A stretch of 64,000 bases of DNA from Zhengitettix transpicula (GCA_037074705.1 CM073590.1:165972746-166036745); one strand, 5' to 3'; positions 47,189 through 59,545 are shown, counted from the stretch's first letter. Notes: generated by a model not told the origin, from the sequence alone. Translations and numbers: made by a program.

Positions 47189-47404
47189 AATTTTATTTCT
47201 GGTAGTATTATGATAATAACGGAATACCTCTAGGGATTTGTTTTATTAATTAATAATTAATATTAATTTTATTTCTGGTAGTATTATGATAATAACGGAA
47301 TACCTCTAGGGATTTGTTTTATTAATTAATAATTAATATTAATTTTATTTCTGGTAGTATTATGATAATAACGGAATACCTCTAGGGATTTGTTTTATTA
47401 ATTA
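47189..47404 (+). repeat. 76-bp tandem repeat, almost three units
   Basis: Units start at 47191, 47267 and 47343 and are practically identical, so the array is young. Each contains CTGGTAGTATTATGATAATA and CCTCTAGGGATTTG, joined by a TTAATTAATAATTAATATTAA spacer. Confidence 0.95.
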
Positions 47405-47538
47405 ATATAGCAAATAATTACAAAGTGCCTTTACAGATATTTATATATATTTAATAATATTTTGAATGGTTTTAATCTTCTATCTTCTCAGATTTGTTGT
47501 CGATACTAAATTGGTACTAGGATATATTTGTACAATTT

Positions 47539-47562
47539 AATATATATATATATATATATATA
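47539..47562 (+). repeat. (TA)n microsatellite
   Basis: Uninterrupted TA array. Confidence 0.85.
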
Positions 47563-49617
47563 TCAATAAAAATATGTTATGATTTTAATTGCTAACGTCT
47601 ACAAAATGACAATATCGTAAATGACTTGCGATGTTCATCCACGTGACCCTAGATTTTGATGTCTTTGGATTATTGTAAACTGCGGATCTTTATGTAGATT
47701 GCTCCTTCCTCTGGTTTGTAATTTTTGGAATTGGTATTGTCAGAGTGAGGGCGTGAGTTACACGACAGAATTTCTCGCGGCTCCTCCAAGATTAGAACTC
47801 AAACTACTCGTCTGAGGCGAAAGTCCAAAAAACAGAAATTAGTGTAAGCTGTCGAAAACAACCCAAACTGCCTTCTAAAGGTGTTATCTGCACATGCACG
47901 TAAAAAAAACAAGGCCAGAACTTTTCCTGGACAGTTGCATCAATAATTGTCAGCTGGGCTTCCCAGAAACGTCCAGCAGTAAATCCAGCTGCAACAGCAT
48001 ATCCGGGTTTCTCCTCTCTAAAATTTTCGGCGTTGGATAGGCTAAACATGTTCTGACTCATCCGATTTTATTGCGTTTCTCTCCTCAAATTTTGAGCAAT
48101 CCATTAATGTTTTAGAGAACCAGCTCATCCGTTTCAACTCGTGGATTCCGATTTCCTGCTAAAGTACATCTCGTTAGTTTTAGGTATTACATAAACTAAT
48201 GCATTCCAAAACGAATTCGATGTGTGATTAGATATAATTAACACATTATCTTTGATGCTTCAATGGCGGAAAACATCTCGGCGAAACCATTGATATTGAA
48301 AAATGAGCCATCTGACCATTTTCTAATTTTCACTGCTATAAATATTTTTGTGATAATTCGTCTATTATTGTGATACAAGAAGTTTGATTGCTAAACATAT
48401 GTCGCAGCTGCTATATATTTTGAAGATTTTGTGAAAACGAGGAAGTTCTTTCGCTGGAACTCTGGAAGAAAATTATGTAATTGAATTGTGAAAGTAGCTT
48501 CCTCCTTGTCTAAGTAATTTCCGTTTGTGTATGCTGTTTATCACGATAAACATTAATCAACATTAGCGTCTCCTCTTTTCGATAACCATTGTTTGATGCG
48601 GGTTTTCATATTTTTCTCTTTCTGCAACGCAGCAGCACAATAAATATAAAAAAATTGTAAACTGTTTCAAACATTAAAAGAACAAAAATTAGCCTATAAA
48701 TACTTCCATGACTGATAACCTGCATTGTAGGTTTTTCATTTCAAATTGCAACATACACTTTTGGCATGCCTGTTAACAATTGACCTGCTTTGTCGTGTGG
48801 CTTAACCAGTTCGTTTCTTGCGTAATGAAGCAACTGTTGTGATAGTTGAGGGCTGTTTACTTGGTAGCAAGCAAGTAGGTCGTAAATCCTGCTTCAACTG
48901 AACTCAAACACAGAAGTATTCGCGAAAATACTCATTAACACTGCACATGAAAAATAACGATACATTTGTATTAGCTTGCCAATATCGCGTTACAGTTAAG
49001 CAGAGCGCTTGGTGACAGAATCTGATTGCCCCTACGGTCTGTGCTCAATGTAATTAAGATATGTGTTTATGGAAATGTTCAACACGTCGCAATTTATGAA
49101 CAATACTAGTATCTCCTTGGCTCGCCTAGACTGCATGGACTGTTGAAATTATTCCTTTCGTTGTGCCATTATTCACACTGTTTTTTTTTGTTTTGGTAAC
49201 ACAAAATCTGTTCGATGAAAATATTTTATTTTCTGACAAGTTACTATGAAGTTTATAGTATTAAAAAAGATGAACGGCGAATGGTTTTAATTGCAATTTA
49301 ATTTATATGCGCCTCAATATTTTAACAAAATTATCAATATAATAATAATTAATAGAAAATTATATTAAAACTGTTGAAAATGATGTGAATAATTTTAAAA
49401 ATATGAATATAACGTAACTTTAATACTATTAAAAATCGTAGGTTATTATTTAGATGCTAGTTCTCTTCTAAGAGTGCTTCTCGTGAAATATACAGTGAAT
49501 TTAGTTCCAAAAAACTGGAAACATCTTAAAATTCATTATTAAATGTAATGAAACAACTAGACCGAAGCTGACTGCTACTTTGCGAAGGGTCGGGCTGCAT
49601 AACTGCATTTCTCCAAG
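47563..49617. other. non-coding stretch
   Basis: The minus frame 47804-48061 (85 codons) is slightly GC-richer than its surroundings but has no family motif or splice context, so I do not call it. Otherwise nothing is seen. Confidence 0.45.
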
Positions 49618-49897
49618 TATATACGAGATAATTAATAAGAAAGATAGCCAATTCATACACTATACACCTTTCCTCAGGTGCGAAGAAGAGACTAGAGCAA
49701 CAAAACTGCACTCGTGAATTAACAAAACTCGAAGTGCAGTTGTGTTGCTCTAGTCTCTTCTTCGCACCTGAGGAAAGCGACAAGGATCCCAGAAACGTCG
49801 TGTGGTATTTATATTATCACATATTTTGTCTGAATTGGCTATCTTTCTTATTAATTATTTTCAATCAGACGTAATTTTTTTCATTTTATATACGGGA
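49618..49897. mobile_element. foldback element with 11-bp target-site duplication
   Basis: The flanking duplications TATATACGAGA (49618-49628) and TATATACGGGA (49887-49897) differ at one base. The core hairpin 49672-49773 has nearly perfect 43-bp arms, CCTCAGGTGCGAAGAAGAGA outermost and AACTGCACT inside. The right half continues with GAAACGTCGTGTGGTATTTATA, a TTTTGTCTGAATTGGC block and TCAGACGTAATTTT. It has no coding capacity; the minus frame 49526-49783 crosses the hairpin. A second member at 59374-59822 has the same duplication length. Confidence 0.8.
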
Positions 49898-50689
49898 TTA
49901 TTGTCGTCGGTGCTATTTCTCGGGTCCCGGGAAGCGAAAGTATTCCGCTTCGACGATGTAAATATTTCTATTACTCCTGCATTCTTAAGTGCTTGTCAAC
50001 ACGACGACTTTAATTGTCCTCTACTTAATATTTTCAACAACTCTTGCATTATTTAGGTGGTTCAAATTCGCAAATCTATATGTATAATTCATCCGTCGAT
50101 TACGTTTTTACACCGACCTCAATATCTCGGCCCACGTATAACTACTGTCCAACTTCAATTACTTCTTGATCCACTCTTTCATTGTTTTTATTTTCATCGT
50201 AATTCGGTTTGTCCCTCTCCCACTTATGGACCCAACACCCAATGAGGATTTACTTCACACACTTTCATCACTTTCCATATCTGTGGATATGCCATAACCT
50301 TTTGAATAATCTGAAATTAGCATTAAAATTACAATAACTTGAACGGAACCCTAAAATGATTTTTTATTGGTGATGGCCCACTAAAAACTTATTTCGAAAT
50401 TATTTTACCTTAATAATAAAAATATAATGCAGATTGTGTGCATATTTAACATTAAATTACTTTTTAAAAATAATTTCCGTTTTTATTATTTCCGAATACA
50501 CGTAAAAGATCAATAGCTGGGTCTAAATTATCTATGAGATAAAACATCCTTCTTGGCATCTTCACGTTTACGATGAAGGGGATGCAGACTTACATAAATG
50601 CTATGGCGTGGCTCTTTTGTCGTGTTCTATTGTGGGCATAATAACAGAGGCCCTTAACAAAAAAAAAAGAGGCTAGCAGCTGTTGTCTT
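49898..50689. other. non-coding, nothing seen
   Basis: The frames 49802-50056 and 50057-50245 show no motif. Confidence 0.5.
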
Positions 50690-51120
50690 TTTGAATCGTG
50701 GTGCAGCGTGCTTTATTTCTGAAAACAGAATGGCGACCTTGCCCGCGGCACCGCACGCGTGCTTCCACAGCCTCTTTCCGTATCTATAAATGTCAGCCGC
50801 TTTTCAAGTACTGTTTACACCATAATACCCTGAATGCGGTATCACGTCCGTCGCCTTTTATCTTCGTTGTTTTGTCCTACAAATGGCCATTAAACAATTG
50901 CCTGTACTGTGTACACCTTATCAAAGGTTCGTAAGCCAGACAACTGGCCGAATTATCTGTCCGCGTGTAAGTGATCGTGATCAAGCACTTGAACGTATTT
51001 GTGTACGACTAAGTAATACATGCGATTTGTTACCTGTCCACGTTGAGGTTTCTTTAATCGAATCGCTGACAGACACTTATCGGACGTCCTGCCCCATCAA
51101 GCCTGACAAATGATTCAAAG
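50690..51120. promoter_or_regulatory. GC-richer segment, possible enhancer
   Basis: This CpG-containing block has a TCF/LEF-like site CCTTATCAAAGG (50916-50927), CATTAAACAATTG and a cluster of GATCGTGATCAAG-type strings. The open frames 50698-50934 and 50883-51113 have no recognised domain. Compositional contrast is the main evidence. Confidence 0.3.
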
Positions 51121-54100
51121 CTGGAATTAGGGAGCACGTCAGGAATCGACGATTAAATTGTACTAACCAAATAAAACAATACAAAAGTATGAAATAATGT
51201 ATATAGCAGTAATATAAGGGCATTGGAAATTTCTTCATATAAATAAGTTTTACTTTTAATGTAATTTGTTAAAGTCAATTGTTGCGGTGCATAAGGTTTT
51301 ATTAACTATTTAAATAATATAAGTATTGTTAATCGTTGAACTGATTCTTATTCTAGACCTGACAGGTAATTAAGTTAGAAGACAGTGAGTATTATTGAAA
51401 ATTGGCGAATGACACTGCGAGAGGTAATGCGTAAATAGCTATGAAGGGGGGAGGGGGTAATTTAATTGTGGAGCTGGAGGGAATACAAAAAGGATAAAAG
51501 TTAACAAAGCTAAATATTCGAAGTGATTGAGGAGAATTTCTATAATCTGTTCCACGCTTCAATGAAATATATTGTTTTTCAACATATTTTGCATATTAAA
51601 GATTCATATTCCACTCATTGAATCAATCCTATTTAAAGGATCTCGTCCTTCCTCGATCCAATTCTTCGCGTAAGCCGATCATAAATATTACACTCTTTAT
51701 TATTACGTGAAGCATATTGCGCATCACATGCTGTAGCTTTCGCCTATAGGACGATGATCACGAGCCCTGCAAACAGTTTGTTACATTTAAATAAATTGTA
51801 GCACGTGTTCGGATGATGGCGGGATGAGAGTGGTGCAGCTGTCCCGTAATAGATGGCACTAGGTGCGGCGGACGCCTGCCTCTGCGCTCAAAATGCTTGT
51901 TTGTATGAACTTCTTTGTGATTCTGGTTTCTTGATTAGTGGAACCTTTGAGAATGTTTTGGCCACATGCTCGCTTTTGAAGTTTTATTTTTTTTTAGCTG
52001 CTTAACACCCCAGTCTATATTCTCTTTCAGGAAACCAAAATTAAACAACAAATTTTTCAGCTAGTTGATGAAGGACTAGACGTGTTTCCAAATTACTCTG
52101 TTTTCTTAATGTTTTGTGACATTCATAGATCACTCCACATATACGTTTAGTCCCAGCCATTAATTCCATTGTTATTGATATTATATTTGATTTCAAAATG
52201 TGTGTAAATAAATTATTTTTTTTGCCATGTTTAATATTTTCTGTGGAAAATAAATGATTGTTAGCATTAACAAAATTAAATATATTTGGCGGGGTCATCT
52301 ACTCCTTTCACGTCAATCAACTTTTCATGCTTGTTTGTTATAAACCTCTGCCAATCAGAACATATATGTTTTAGGCTAGCTGAAAAAGATTATATAATTA
52401 TTAAGTGATGGCGTAAAAGTATTAATAAAATAGATTTGTAAGGTAAAAATAGCAATATAGTTCAATCAGAATCACTGACATTCGTACAGTATTTGTGTTC
52501 ATTTAAAGCTCAAAGCCATACTACCATTTTTTTTATTTACGATGTTGTTATTTGAAATCTCGTTTACGTTGCCGGAAGTTTTAAATTTACTGTATTCTCT
52601 TATAATCGCGCACTCATTCTTCTTTGCCCGGATTCCAAATGAATCAGATAAGTGAATTGGATTCTAGACTTTGAGCAGTGTCGAAATACGCGGGCGTGCT
52701 GTTTGTTTACTCATTTGCGTATGCATTCGAAGCATGTATTATTGCTTGTGGATCAAAGTACTTAAGAATGTACGGTCATCATTCATTGTCAATCATACTC
52801 GTGCAACTTTCAACAAAATAATAACTTTCCACTAACTATAAGCGGTGCTCTGATTTACAATAATTATTCAAAGCAATTCGTTCGTTTTCATATTTGTTAT
52901 TGGTAATCTTCATTTAAACACAAACACGCCCATTTAACTGTCTCATCTGTTGCGATATGTTTGCTGCTTACTCATATTTAAAATTTTCTGTTCACAATCG
53001 TGTTGTATATTATGCTGTATCTCAAATATCAGAATTCTGCCACGCTGATTGAACAAATTAAAACGTGTCCATTTACTAGTTGTTCATCTTGAACAAACCA
53101 TATTGGCGTTTTCTTATTGTGCGTTTACCTAATTTAGATGAACGTCTGATATTTCACTTTTTATATATATTTACTCGCCATCCCTCTACTACGCTCTGTG
53201 TTATCTACATAAAATAAACTCTCAAGTCCTGAAATTAATATAAAAGCAAAAAAGGAATAATCCTAGAAGATAATTGTAATGTTTCTATAGTGTACAATAA
53301 AGCGATAATCACTGATAATGTTCCCTTTGGACTGCTAAACCATTAGTTGACTTAATTCCCGTACAATTTTATTTATCCTTAGTGTAAGAAGCACAAATAT
53401 CCCTTTATTAAGTTCGTATTTGTCCTCCCCTTTCTAATGTCATTTGTGTTATTTGTTTTTTTCTTGTATTCATAGAAACATTAGAAATAGAGTTTCCTTT
53501 CCTTGGTGAACAGTAACATACGGGAACACACAGCGAAGACCAGCGAGGTTACAACGTAAGAAATAAACTCATAATGAGAATTTTCGTTTCTAGTATTTCC
53601 TGAATTTTAGTTTCCATAAGTTGATATATTTGCAGTTTAAAGAACACGATGTTTCTTTCAGTTGGTCTTAAAGAAAACACCTCAAAATTTATAAAAACGT
53701 TTGTCCATTTGTATTAACATGTTCCAGATTGTAGTATAATATCTCATTTTACTGGTTAATCAGATAAATGTTGGTGGTTGAGTTTATTGCTTCTGCCGGA
53801 AGTGACAAAAATCTTCCCGATTTAGGAACACCGATTGTATTGTTTTATTTGTCGATGGGTTATATGAGTATTTCACCCAAAGAAAACCTGCCTTACCATC
53901 ATATGACAAAGTTTGTCCATAAGCTATAAGCTTCCCAGATCTTAATATTCTGGATGATTATTTTTTTGTATTCAGGTATTGTTCTACAGTGTATCATTTA
54001 CAGAAAAATGTCTCCACATCGTCTTATTGCAGGTAATCCTCGTATAAATATACAAAGTAACTTCACATCCTTAGTTTAATAATCGGAGAACTTGTGTATA

Positions 54101-54639
54101 TCGTATGCCTCTTATGGTCCAGTCGCTCTAATCGCTTTGGCTCGCAATTTCTGACAGCTTTTTCTTATCAGGCTCCGACGATTATGTCCTAAATCTGGAG
54201 ATACGTGTTCCAAGGCTAAAACTATGTGCTAAATATATGTTTACTTCCAGATCCGTAATTGCCTAGTCACAACACAGAAGCGCTGTCATAAGATTGAGAC
54301 TATGCTTTATTAAGTTCGATTGCAGGTTGAAGAACTTGAGTATACAGTAAGTGTTTAGCGTGGATCTCTCGCTCCAGTAACTGTTCGTTCGTGGGTTCCG
54401 TTGTCTGCTCATAAGGATGTATACCAAAGTAATTATAAGCAATACGAGGCGTCACGGAATTTCCGTAGATATTTTTCTTCATAAATCCAGGTTGGCTCCG
54501 GGTATAGATCCATCTAAAGGGCTCGCCCGATTCTCGGCCCTTCACTTTCCTTTCTCTCCGCCCACTCCCCATAATAAATAAAGATGGTATCCTAGACGCC
54601 CCTCGCGAACGACGAAATCTTGTTAAAATAAGTGGTACA
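51121..54639. other. mostly AT-rich non-coding stretch
   Basis: A short GC-richer block lies at 51800-51900 (GCAGCTGTCCC, AGATGGCACTAGGTGCGGCGG). A good acceptor string (TATTCTCTTTCAG ending at 52030) opens a 39-codon plus frame that ends in a stop and matches nothing. The minus frames 52041-52298 and 54300-54572 are unassigned. Confidence 0.4.
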
Positions 54640-55220
54640 GCATGACGATATTGTGGCTGTTCGTAATATTGAGTGTGTATATTTTAGCGAGTCCGGTTGT
54701 GTCAGGAGAACGGTACAAGCAAGCGTGTGGTAGGTGTTAGGTCGCCAACGCTGCGAGGCAAGGCCGCGGTTCAGGGCCGTTCGCGAGCCTCTTTGTTCCT
54801 CGGACAGTCACTGGCCGCTGCCTTCTTTGTCCGCACTTCCTGCCATCATCCTCTCAGCCTAATTCTGCCCTACGCCGCTCACACGCCTCGAGCCGCTCAA
54901 AACTCTCCTCAGAGCCGAGAAGATGCATTCATTGCCTTACCTCGGAAAACGCTTCAGCGACATTCCTGTGGCACTGACCCCGCAGCGCCGACATCTCGAA
55001 ACTGCGCAGCGACTGCCAGTAAACAAAGGAAGCATGAGGGAAGTTGTCTGATCAAACAGTGGTCAATCGTTTGTTACAGGATACGACAAAAGCCGGCGCG
55101 ATTCGAGGTTGACTCAACCGGTTATGGGCAGTCGCAGACGTTTGCGTTATTTGCTTTCTCTTGTTGTTAGCGGCCCCGGCCGGCACCGTGTTCGCGAATG
55201 CGTCAACCTCGCTGATAGTG
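54640..55220. promoter_or_regulatory. CpG-rich island
   Basis: It is strongly CpG-rich against its surroundings (for example GGCCGCGGTT near 54766 and GGCCCCGGCCGGCACCG near 55171). A 157-codon frame (54697-55170) fills it, but its composition (S, R, A, C rich) is that of translated CpG DNA and no domain is seen. Such islands often mark promoters or first exons in insects. I cannot assign a strand. Confidence 0.35.
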
Positions 55221-55425
55221 GGGCGGAAAAGCCAGTGATCGTCTGATAATTCTCTTCAAAACAATTCAAAATATGAATTCGTTTACTGTAGTAAGCACGA
55301 GTAAGAAAATTAGATTTAATTGAATTCGTGGTCATTTTCAACGAGAGGCTTGATTATATATTATCCTTCTGAAGTTTTACTTTATACTTATCCATCACGT
55401 CCAATTGTTTGGCCTAATATTAGTA

Positions 55426-56553
55426 ATTTCGAACATGCATGTAAAAAAATTGATGAATGTATTATATCTCGCGAAATAACGTTATTTAACCCAAGGTATA
55501 TATTTAAATTTTATTTACATATTTATTCTGATACAATAATTATTAAGAATGAATGTGTGTTTGTGATGTATGTTCAAGCATACCTCTGAAACGGAGCAAT
55601 TTTATAAAATGTATAAAACACCGGCTGATTACCCGGCATAGTCCGTGTAATTTTTTGATCTCAATCTTCTACTAGACAGAAAAGTGAAAATAATTCCATT
55701 GACGTAATTTTATTTATAGTTTTTTTTACATGTACGAGTGCTGTATGCAAATTATAAAAGTTAAATTTTCTGTCTAAGATTATTTTAACTCAATACTTTA
55801 TCGTTTAAGTTACATGCACCCACCCTTCAGGAAGAAACATAAACCTGTCACTGGCGATATCAAATCAACTCCACAGTTGACTTTCCCTGTGTCCTGTTGA
55901 TCATGATGGTGAACGCAAGTCTCTATGGAAATTACAATCTCTTGGAATTAAAAAGGCAAGAGTAATCGGTAACCGAGATACAAGAACTGTTCTATCCTCT
56001 TCCTTTCGTGTTAATGAAGTCACTGAAACAACATGCCCTGCGTGTTGCACTGAGCTCTACTTGATTACATTTAATGTCGTCAGGATTGTCATCATTCAAC
56101 TCATCTTTCCCTAAAACTGGATTCGACACTTGTTTTCCCATTAATTTTAAACCATCTACGCCTTCCTATCCCCACTTCTTTGTTTGCATATGACTATCTA
56201 GAAACCTACTGTTGGGATAATCCTGCAAAATCACAGAGTTTGAAATTAACAAATTAGTAGCCAACAAACGGACAAAATTATATGATATAATAAATACCAT
56301 ACAACGTTTCTGAATAACTTGTCGATTTCAAGCGTTGGAAATAGTAAAAGCCTTCTGAACGACATAGTTGGTGAAAATTGTTCCGTTTCAGAGGTATCCT
56401 TGAACATACATCACAAACACACATTCATTCATTCTTAATAATTATTTATCAGAATAAATATGTAAATAAAATTTAAATCTATATCTTGGGTTAAATAACG
56501 TATTTCGAGAGATATAATGTATTAATTAATTTCTTTACATGCATGTTCGAAAT
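55426..56553. repeat. inverted repeat with 170-bp arms and about 790-bp interior
   Basis: Arms 55426-55595 and 56383-56553 are reverse complements with few differences. The outer ends are ATTTCGAACATGCATG and its mirror; the inner ends are CTCTGAAACGGA. The interior has no intact frame but does contain a partial foldback-family copy at about 56265-56330. It could be a non-autonomous DNA transposon or a split duplication. The frame 55320-55589 overlaps the left arm. Confidence 0.85.
56265..56330 (+). repeat. foldback family, short left-arm fragment
   Basis: GGACAAAATTATATGATATAATAAATACCATACAACGTTTCTG parallels the left arms at 29640 and 59410. Confidence 0.6.
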
Positions 56554-58112
56554 GTACAGAAGAATCAGTGAATTCGTCAAAGTTCTTATTCGTTTCCTGT
56601 CATGTACAAGTCATTAGTACTGTTAATTTTTTCCATTACATGGATAGGCAATAAATAAGCCCCGTCAATGAAATTGACATAGGTACGTCAAAATATCCTC
56701 CGAGTATTTGCTGTAGTTCTTTGCTGGAAGATTTTTTGTGATTTAATATATATGGAAAACTTTATACACAGGCATCGCTCCAGCGAAATGGTAATAATGT
56801 ATGTAAAAAATTTTTAAAGTACTCAAAAAAAAATTGGTCTAAATCATTCTGTGAAATGATTGGTTGTAATTGTTAATGTATCCCGAAACTTGCCATAAAG
56901 GTTTTTGATGCGAGTATAAATAATAATAATTCAGAAATTGTTTAAGTAGAACACATGCAACATATGAACAAAAAACTTAATTTAAATCTTGTATAAGCTA
57001 CGGTATTCGCATACTTCCAATTTATGGAAGATTGAGAAAACGCTAGTAGGAAGAAGTTCCTGGATTTCACGCCGCTCCCATTCCCGGGAATTGTTTTATT
57101 ATTCGGCTAGAATACCGTGAATGTTCATTCCAACGAAACAAGCACAACAAACATCACGTCACTTGTATTATTATGTATCTAGGAACACGAAACACTGGAC
57201 TAAATTAGCTTTCACAACACCCTCGTCTGGATTTAATTTTGTGTTCCATAATTGTAAATATTATTGAACTAAAAGTCTGAAAATAGTATCAACACTAATC
57301 GGTAGTCAATTGTAGACAAAGTAAATAGTTTATTCGTTTGCAGTATTCATATATCGAGGGTTTTTTACGTATTTTATAGTAGATCTGATTGTCTGTGTAA
57401 CTTTCTCTAGATTAGTTATTAGTGGACATTGGAGGCCGAAAATAAGCTAAGGCAGGAAATTTGATTTCATGTGGGAAGACCATCTGTAATTCCTGATGAC
57501 AGACTAAAATTTGAGTTACATAATGCATTCCAATATTTTGTCAGCGATTCTCAATCGGCGATGTACGCTCTGTATTTTAGGGACACCATAAAAATATTAA
57601 CAGTGACGAAAATAATCACTTTAGAATAGCTCACACAATGGTGAATCAGTTAACATCTTGGAAGTCTTGTTTGTTGCATTTAAAACGTTGAGTTCGTCTC
57701 AAAATCATCAGCATGGAAGTAAGAAGAATATGAAAATGAAAGAAATTAAAACAAATTTATGTAAACAAGGATAAGGGAAGGGTGATGGAACCTTCATCGG
57801 TGAATGAGTAAAAACTTAAAATTGATTTTTCACATCAACCTTTGGATAAGTAGCTTTCTGAAAATGTGTTGTTTAGTAGTTTTCTTTAAGACATAGATCT
57901 CAATATTGTTTATATATACTAGCTGTGAATGGTTAAACAGGATTTCAAAAATATGTTTCGAAAAACAAAACAATGAATGTGCATATTTTTCGAAAAGATT
58001 GGTGTAACCTTTCGCAAAACGAACTGGATCCTCTGAAAGAGCTCCAAACTAACAAATTTAAACTTATTTATACTCGCCGCATTCATTTGTGTGGATCAAA
58101 AGCAATTCATTG
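56554..58112. other. AT-rich non-coding stretch
   Basis: No supported feature. Confidence 0.5.
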
Positions 58113-58260
58113 GAGCTGACGTCCTGCAGAGTAGTGGTCATTCACAAAAGTCCCTGGTTCGAGTCCCGGCGAGGGCATGGATGTTGTGTTACCATATCGA
58201 GACACTCCCACAAATTAGTTCCCCAACAAAGTGTAATACTACAAATTTCAACCAAAATTC
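58113..58260 (+). repeat. tRNA-derived SINE, copy 5, decayed
   Basis: The B box GGTTCGAGTCC is at 58156-58166 with the GGCGAGGGCATGGATGTTGTG body behind it. The head is shortened. The frame 58091-58372 is SINE sequence. Confidence 0.75.
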
Positions 58261-58539
58261 GCTAATGATTTTAACCGTTGAAAGGACTATAAATATTAAT
58301 TTCCTTAAAAAAAAATTGTGTGTGTGTGTTGGTGAATGTATCTTGGTACAATTCAATTGCAGTTCTCCATAATGACATTCATTTGGCGACAGTGTATGAA
58401 GAAATAGAAATTTAATATGCTTGTAGTCCAATTAACGGTCAAGAAATCAATTAAATCATTAAAGTGTAGTCAGAAGAGTAAACATATTTTAACCAGCTGA
58501 TTATGAATCTACCGGCTCTGGTCAGATTGTACAAAAATT

Positions 58540-59040
58540 GCTGAAGTGGAAACAACTCATCGGGTATACAATTCCGGACAATAGATACGCAAGTCAAAGG
58601 AGGTTGGGACCACCTCGTTGCGTACATGGCGTCGTCCATACTAATGTAGCAATAACTGTACTGTTCATTGGCTGGCCGGCATTAGCGAGGAAAGTTGTTT
58701 ACTTTAGTGTGACCCGATTGCCTAAATTACCCGTAGACACTAGTGCAATCGATTCGCTATCTGCGTGTTGCAACAGCGCACACCTGAGTTCTGCTAGGTT
58801 CAGGTATCCGGTTCATTCCCGTCAAGGCCGTGGTCCACAGTTGCTCGCAGGAGCGTTGACATCGCCGACAATAGCTTTGTAAACTTCATTGTCAAAAGGT
58901 CACTAAGCTGCTTGCGAGCGACTTTGCCTCGTCAGCTGCATTGTCCTCATTCACTCGCAGTTTCTCGTTTCTCAGTTCAACTTTGCCACGTTAAGCTGTC
59001 GCATGTGATTTACGCGGTACATCCGTAAACGTCATTAGCT
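58540..59040. promoter_or_regulatory. GC-richer segment, possible regulatory DNA
   Basis: The sequence is more balanced and CpG-containing than its surroundings. The 114-codon frame 58538-58882 has no recognisable domain or flanking splice signals. No strand can be assigned. Confidence 0.3.
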
Positions 59041-59099
59041 TCAGTCTTTATTGGATAATCCTTTTCAGAATAACCTTATTTAACGTGTTAGTACGATGC

Positions 59100-59215
59100 C
59101 TATACCTGATGAAAACAGAGCTAGCCATCGAAACGTGCGTTTGTATGACTTCCCGGGTTGATACCCGAGAACTTTTTATTCAACAAATTCATCGGGAAAG
59201 GCTTTATTCCCTTAA
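59100..59215 (+). repeat. retroelement 3' fragment with hammerhead-like core
   Basis: CTGATGA (59106-59112) is the exact hammerhead box, followed by a spacer ending in CATC and GAAACGTGCG. Behind it lie a CGGGTTGATACCCG hairpin, GAGAACTTTTTATTC and CATCGGG, a layout also seen at the PLE 3' flank 13913-13970. Confidence 0.5.
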
Positions 59216-59359
59216 AACAATGTTGCTTCCTTAGCGCTGCAAGTTATTAAGCAAGCCCTGGCATCTCATAATTAATCAAAATAACTCCAGTATGTTGGAT
59301 TGAGCATTCCGTTGCACACATGTTCCTTGTATTTCATGCGAAACTTAATATCTCTACAG

Positions 59360-59545
59360 CAGAATTTTTGAACTACTTATAAAGTCACTAAGAAGGAGGA
59401 TAGCCAAATACAGACAAAAGAAGTGATTATATAAATAGCACACAACGTTTCTCAGAATTTTTGAACTACTTATAAAGTCACTAATAAGAAGAATAGCGAA
59501 ATACAGACAAAAGAAGTGATTATATAAATGCCTCACAATCTTTCT
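59360..59545 (+). repeat. 93-bp tandem duplication of a foldback left arm
   Basis: The unit 59360-59452 recurs at 59453-59545 with a few substitutions. Each unit holds 24 bp of flank (CAGAATTTTTGAACTACTTA...) plus the first part of the foldback element, so the duplication arose after insertion. Confidence 0.85.

Noticed and set aside
47804..48061. 85-codon minus frame
   Set aside because: No motif, no splice context, no recognisable family.
52031..52150. 39-codon plus frame behind a good acceptor (CTCTTTCAG)
   Set aside because: No family match, no upstream exon of matching phase, and a stop soon after; acceptor strings are frequent in AT-rich DNA.
52041..52298. Minus-strand frame with CHKTLRKQ...LETRLVLHQLAEKFVV, faintly like the C-terminal part of an insect gustatory receptor
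   Set aside because: The similarity is limited to a few positions, the diagnostic TYxxxxxQF ending is absent, a stop follows directly and there is no donor.
54300..54572. 90-codon minus frame downstream of the CpG island
   Set aside because: It looks moderately protein-like but has no domain and no supporting signal on that strand.
54697..55170. 157-codon frame in the CpG island
   Set aside because: Composition is that of translated CpG DNA; no domain, no splice signals, no conserved block.
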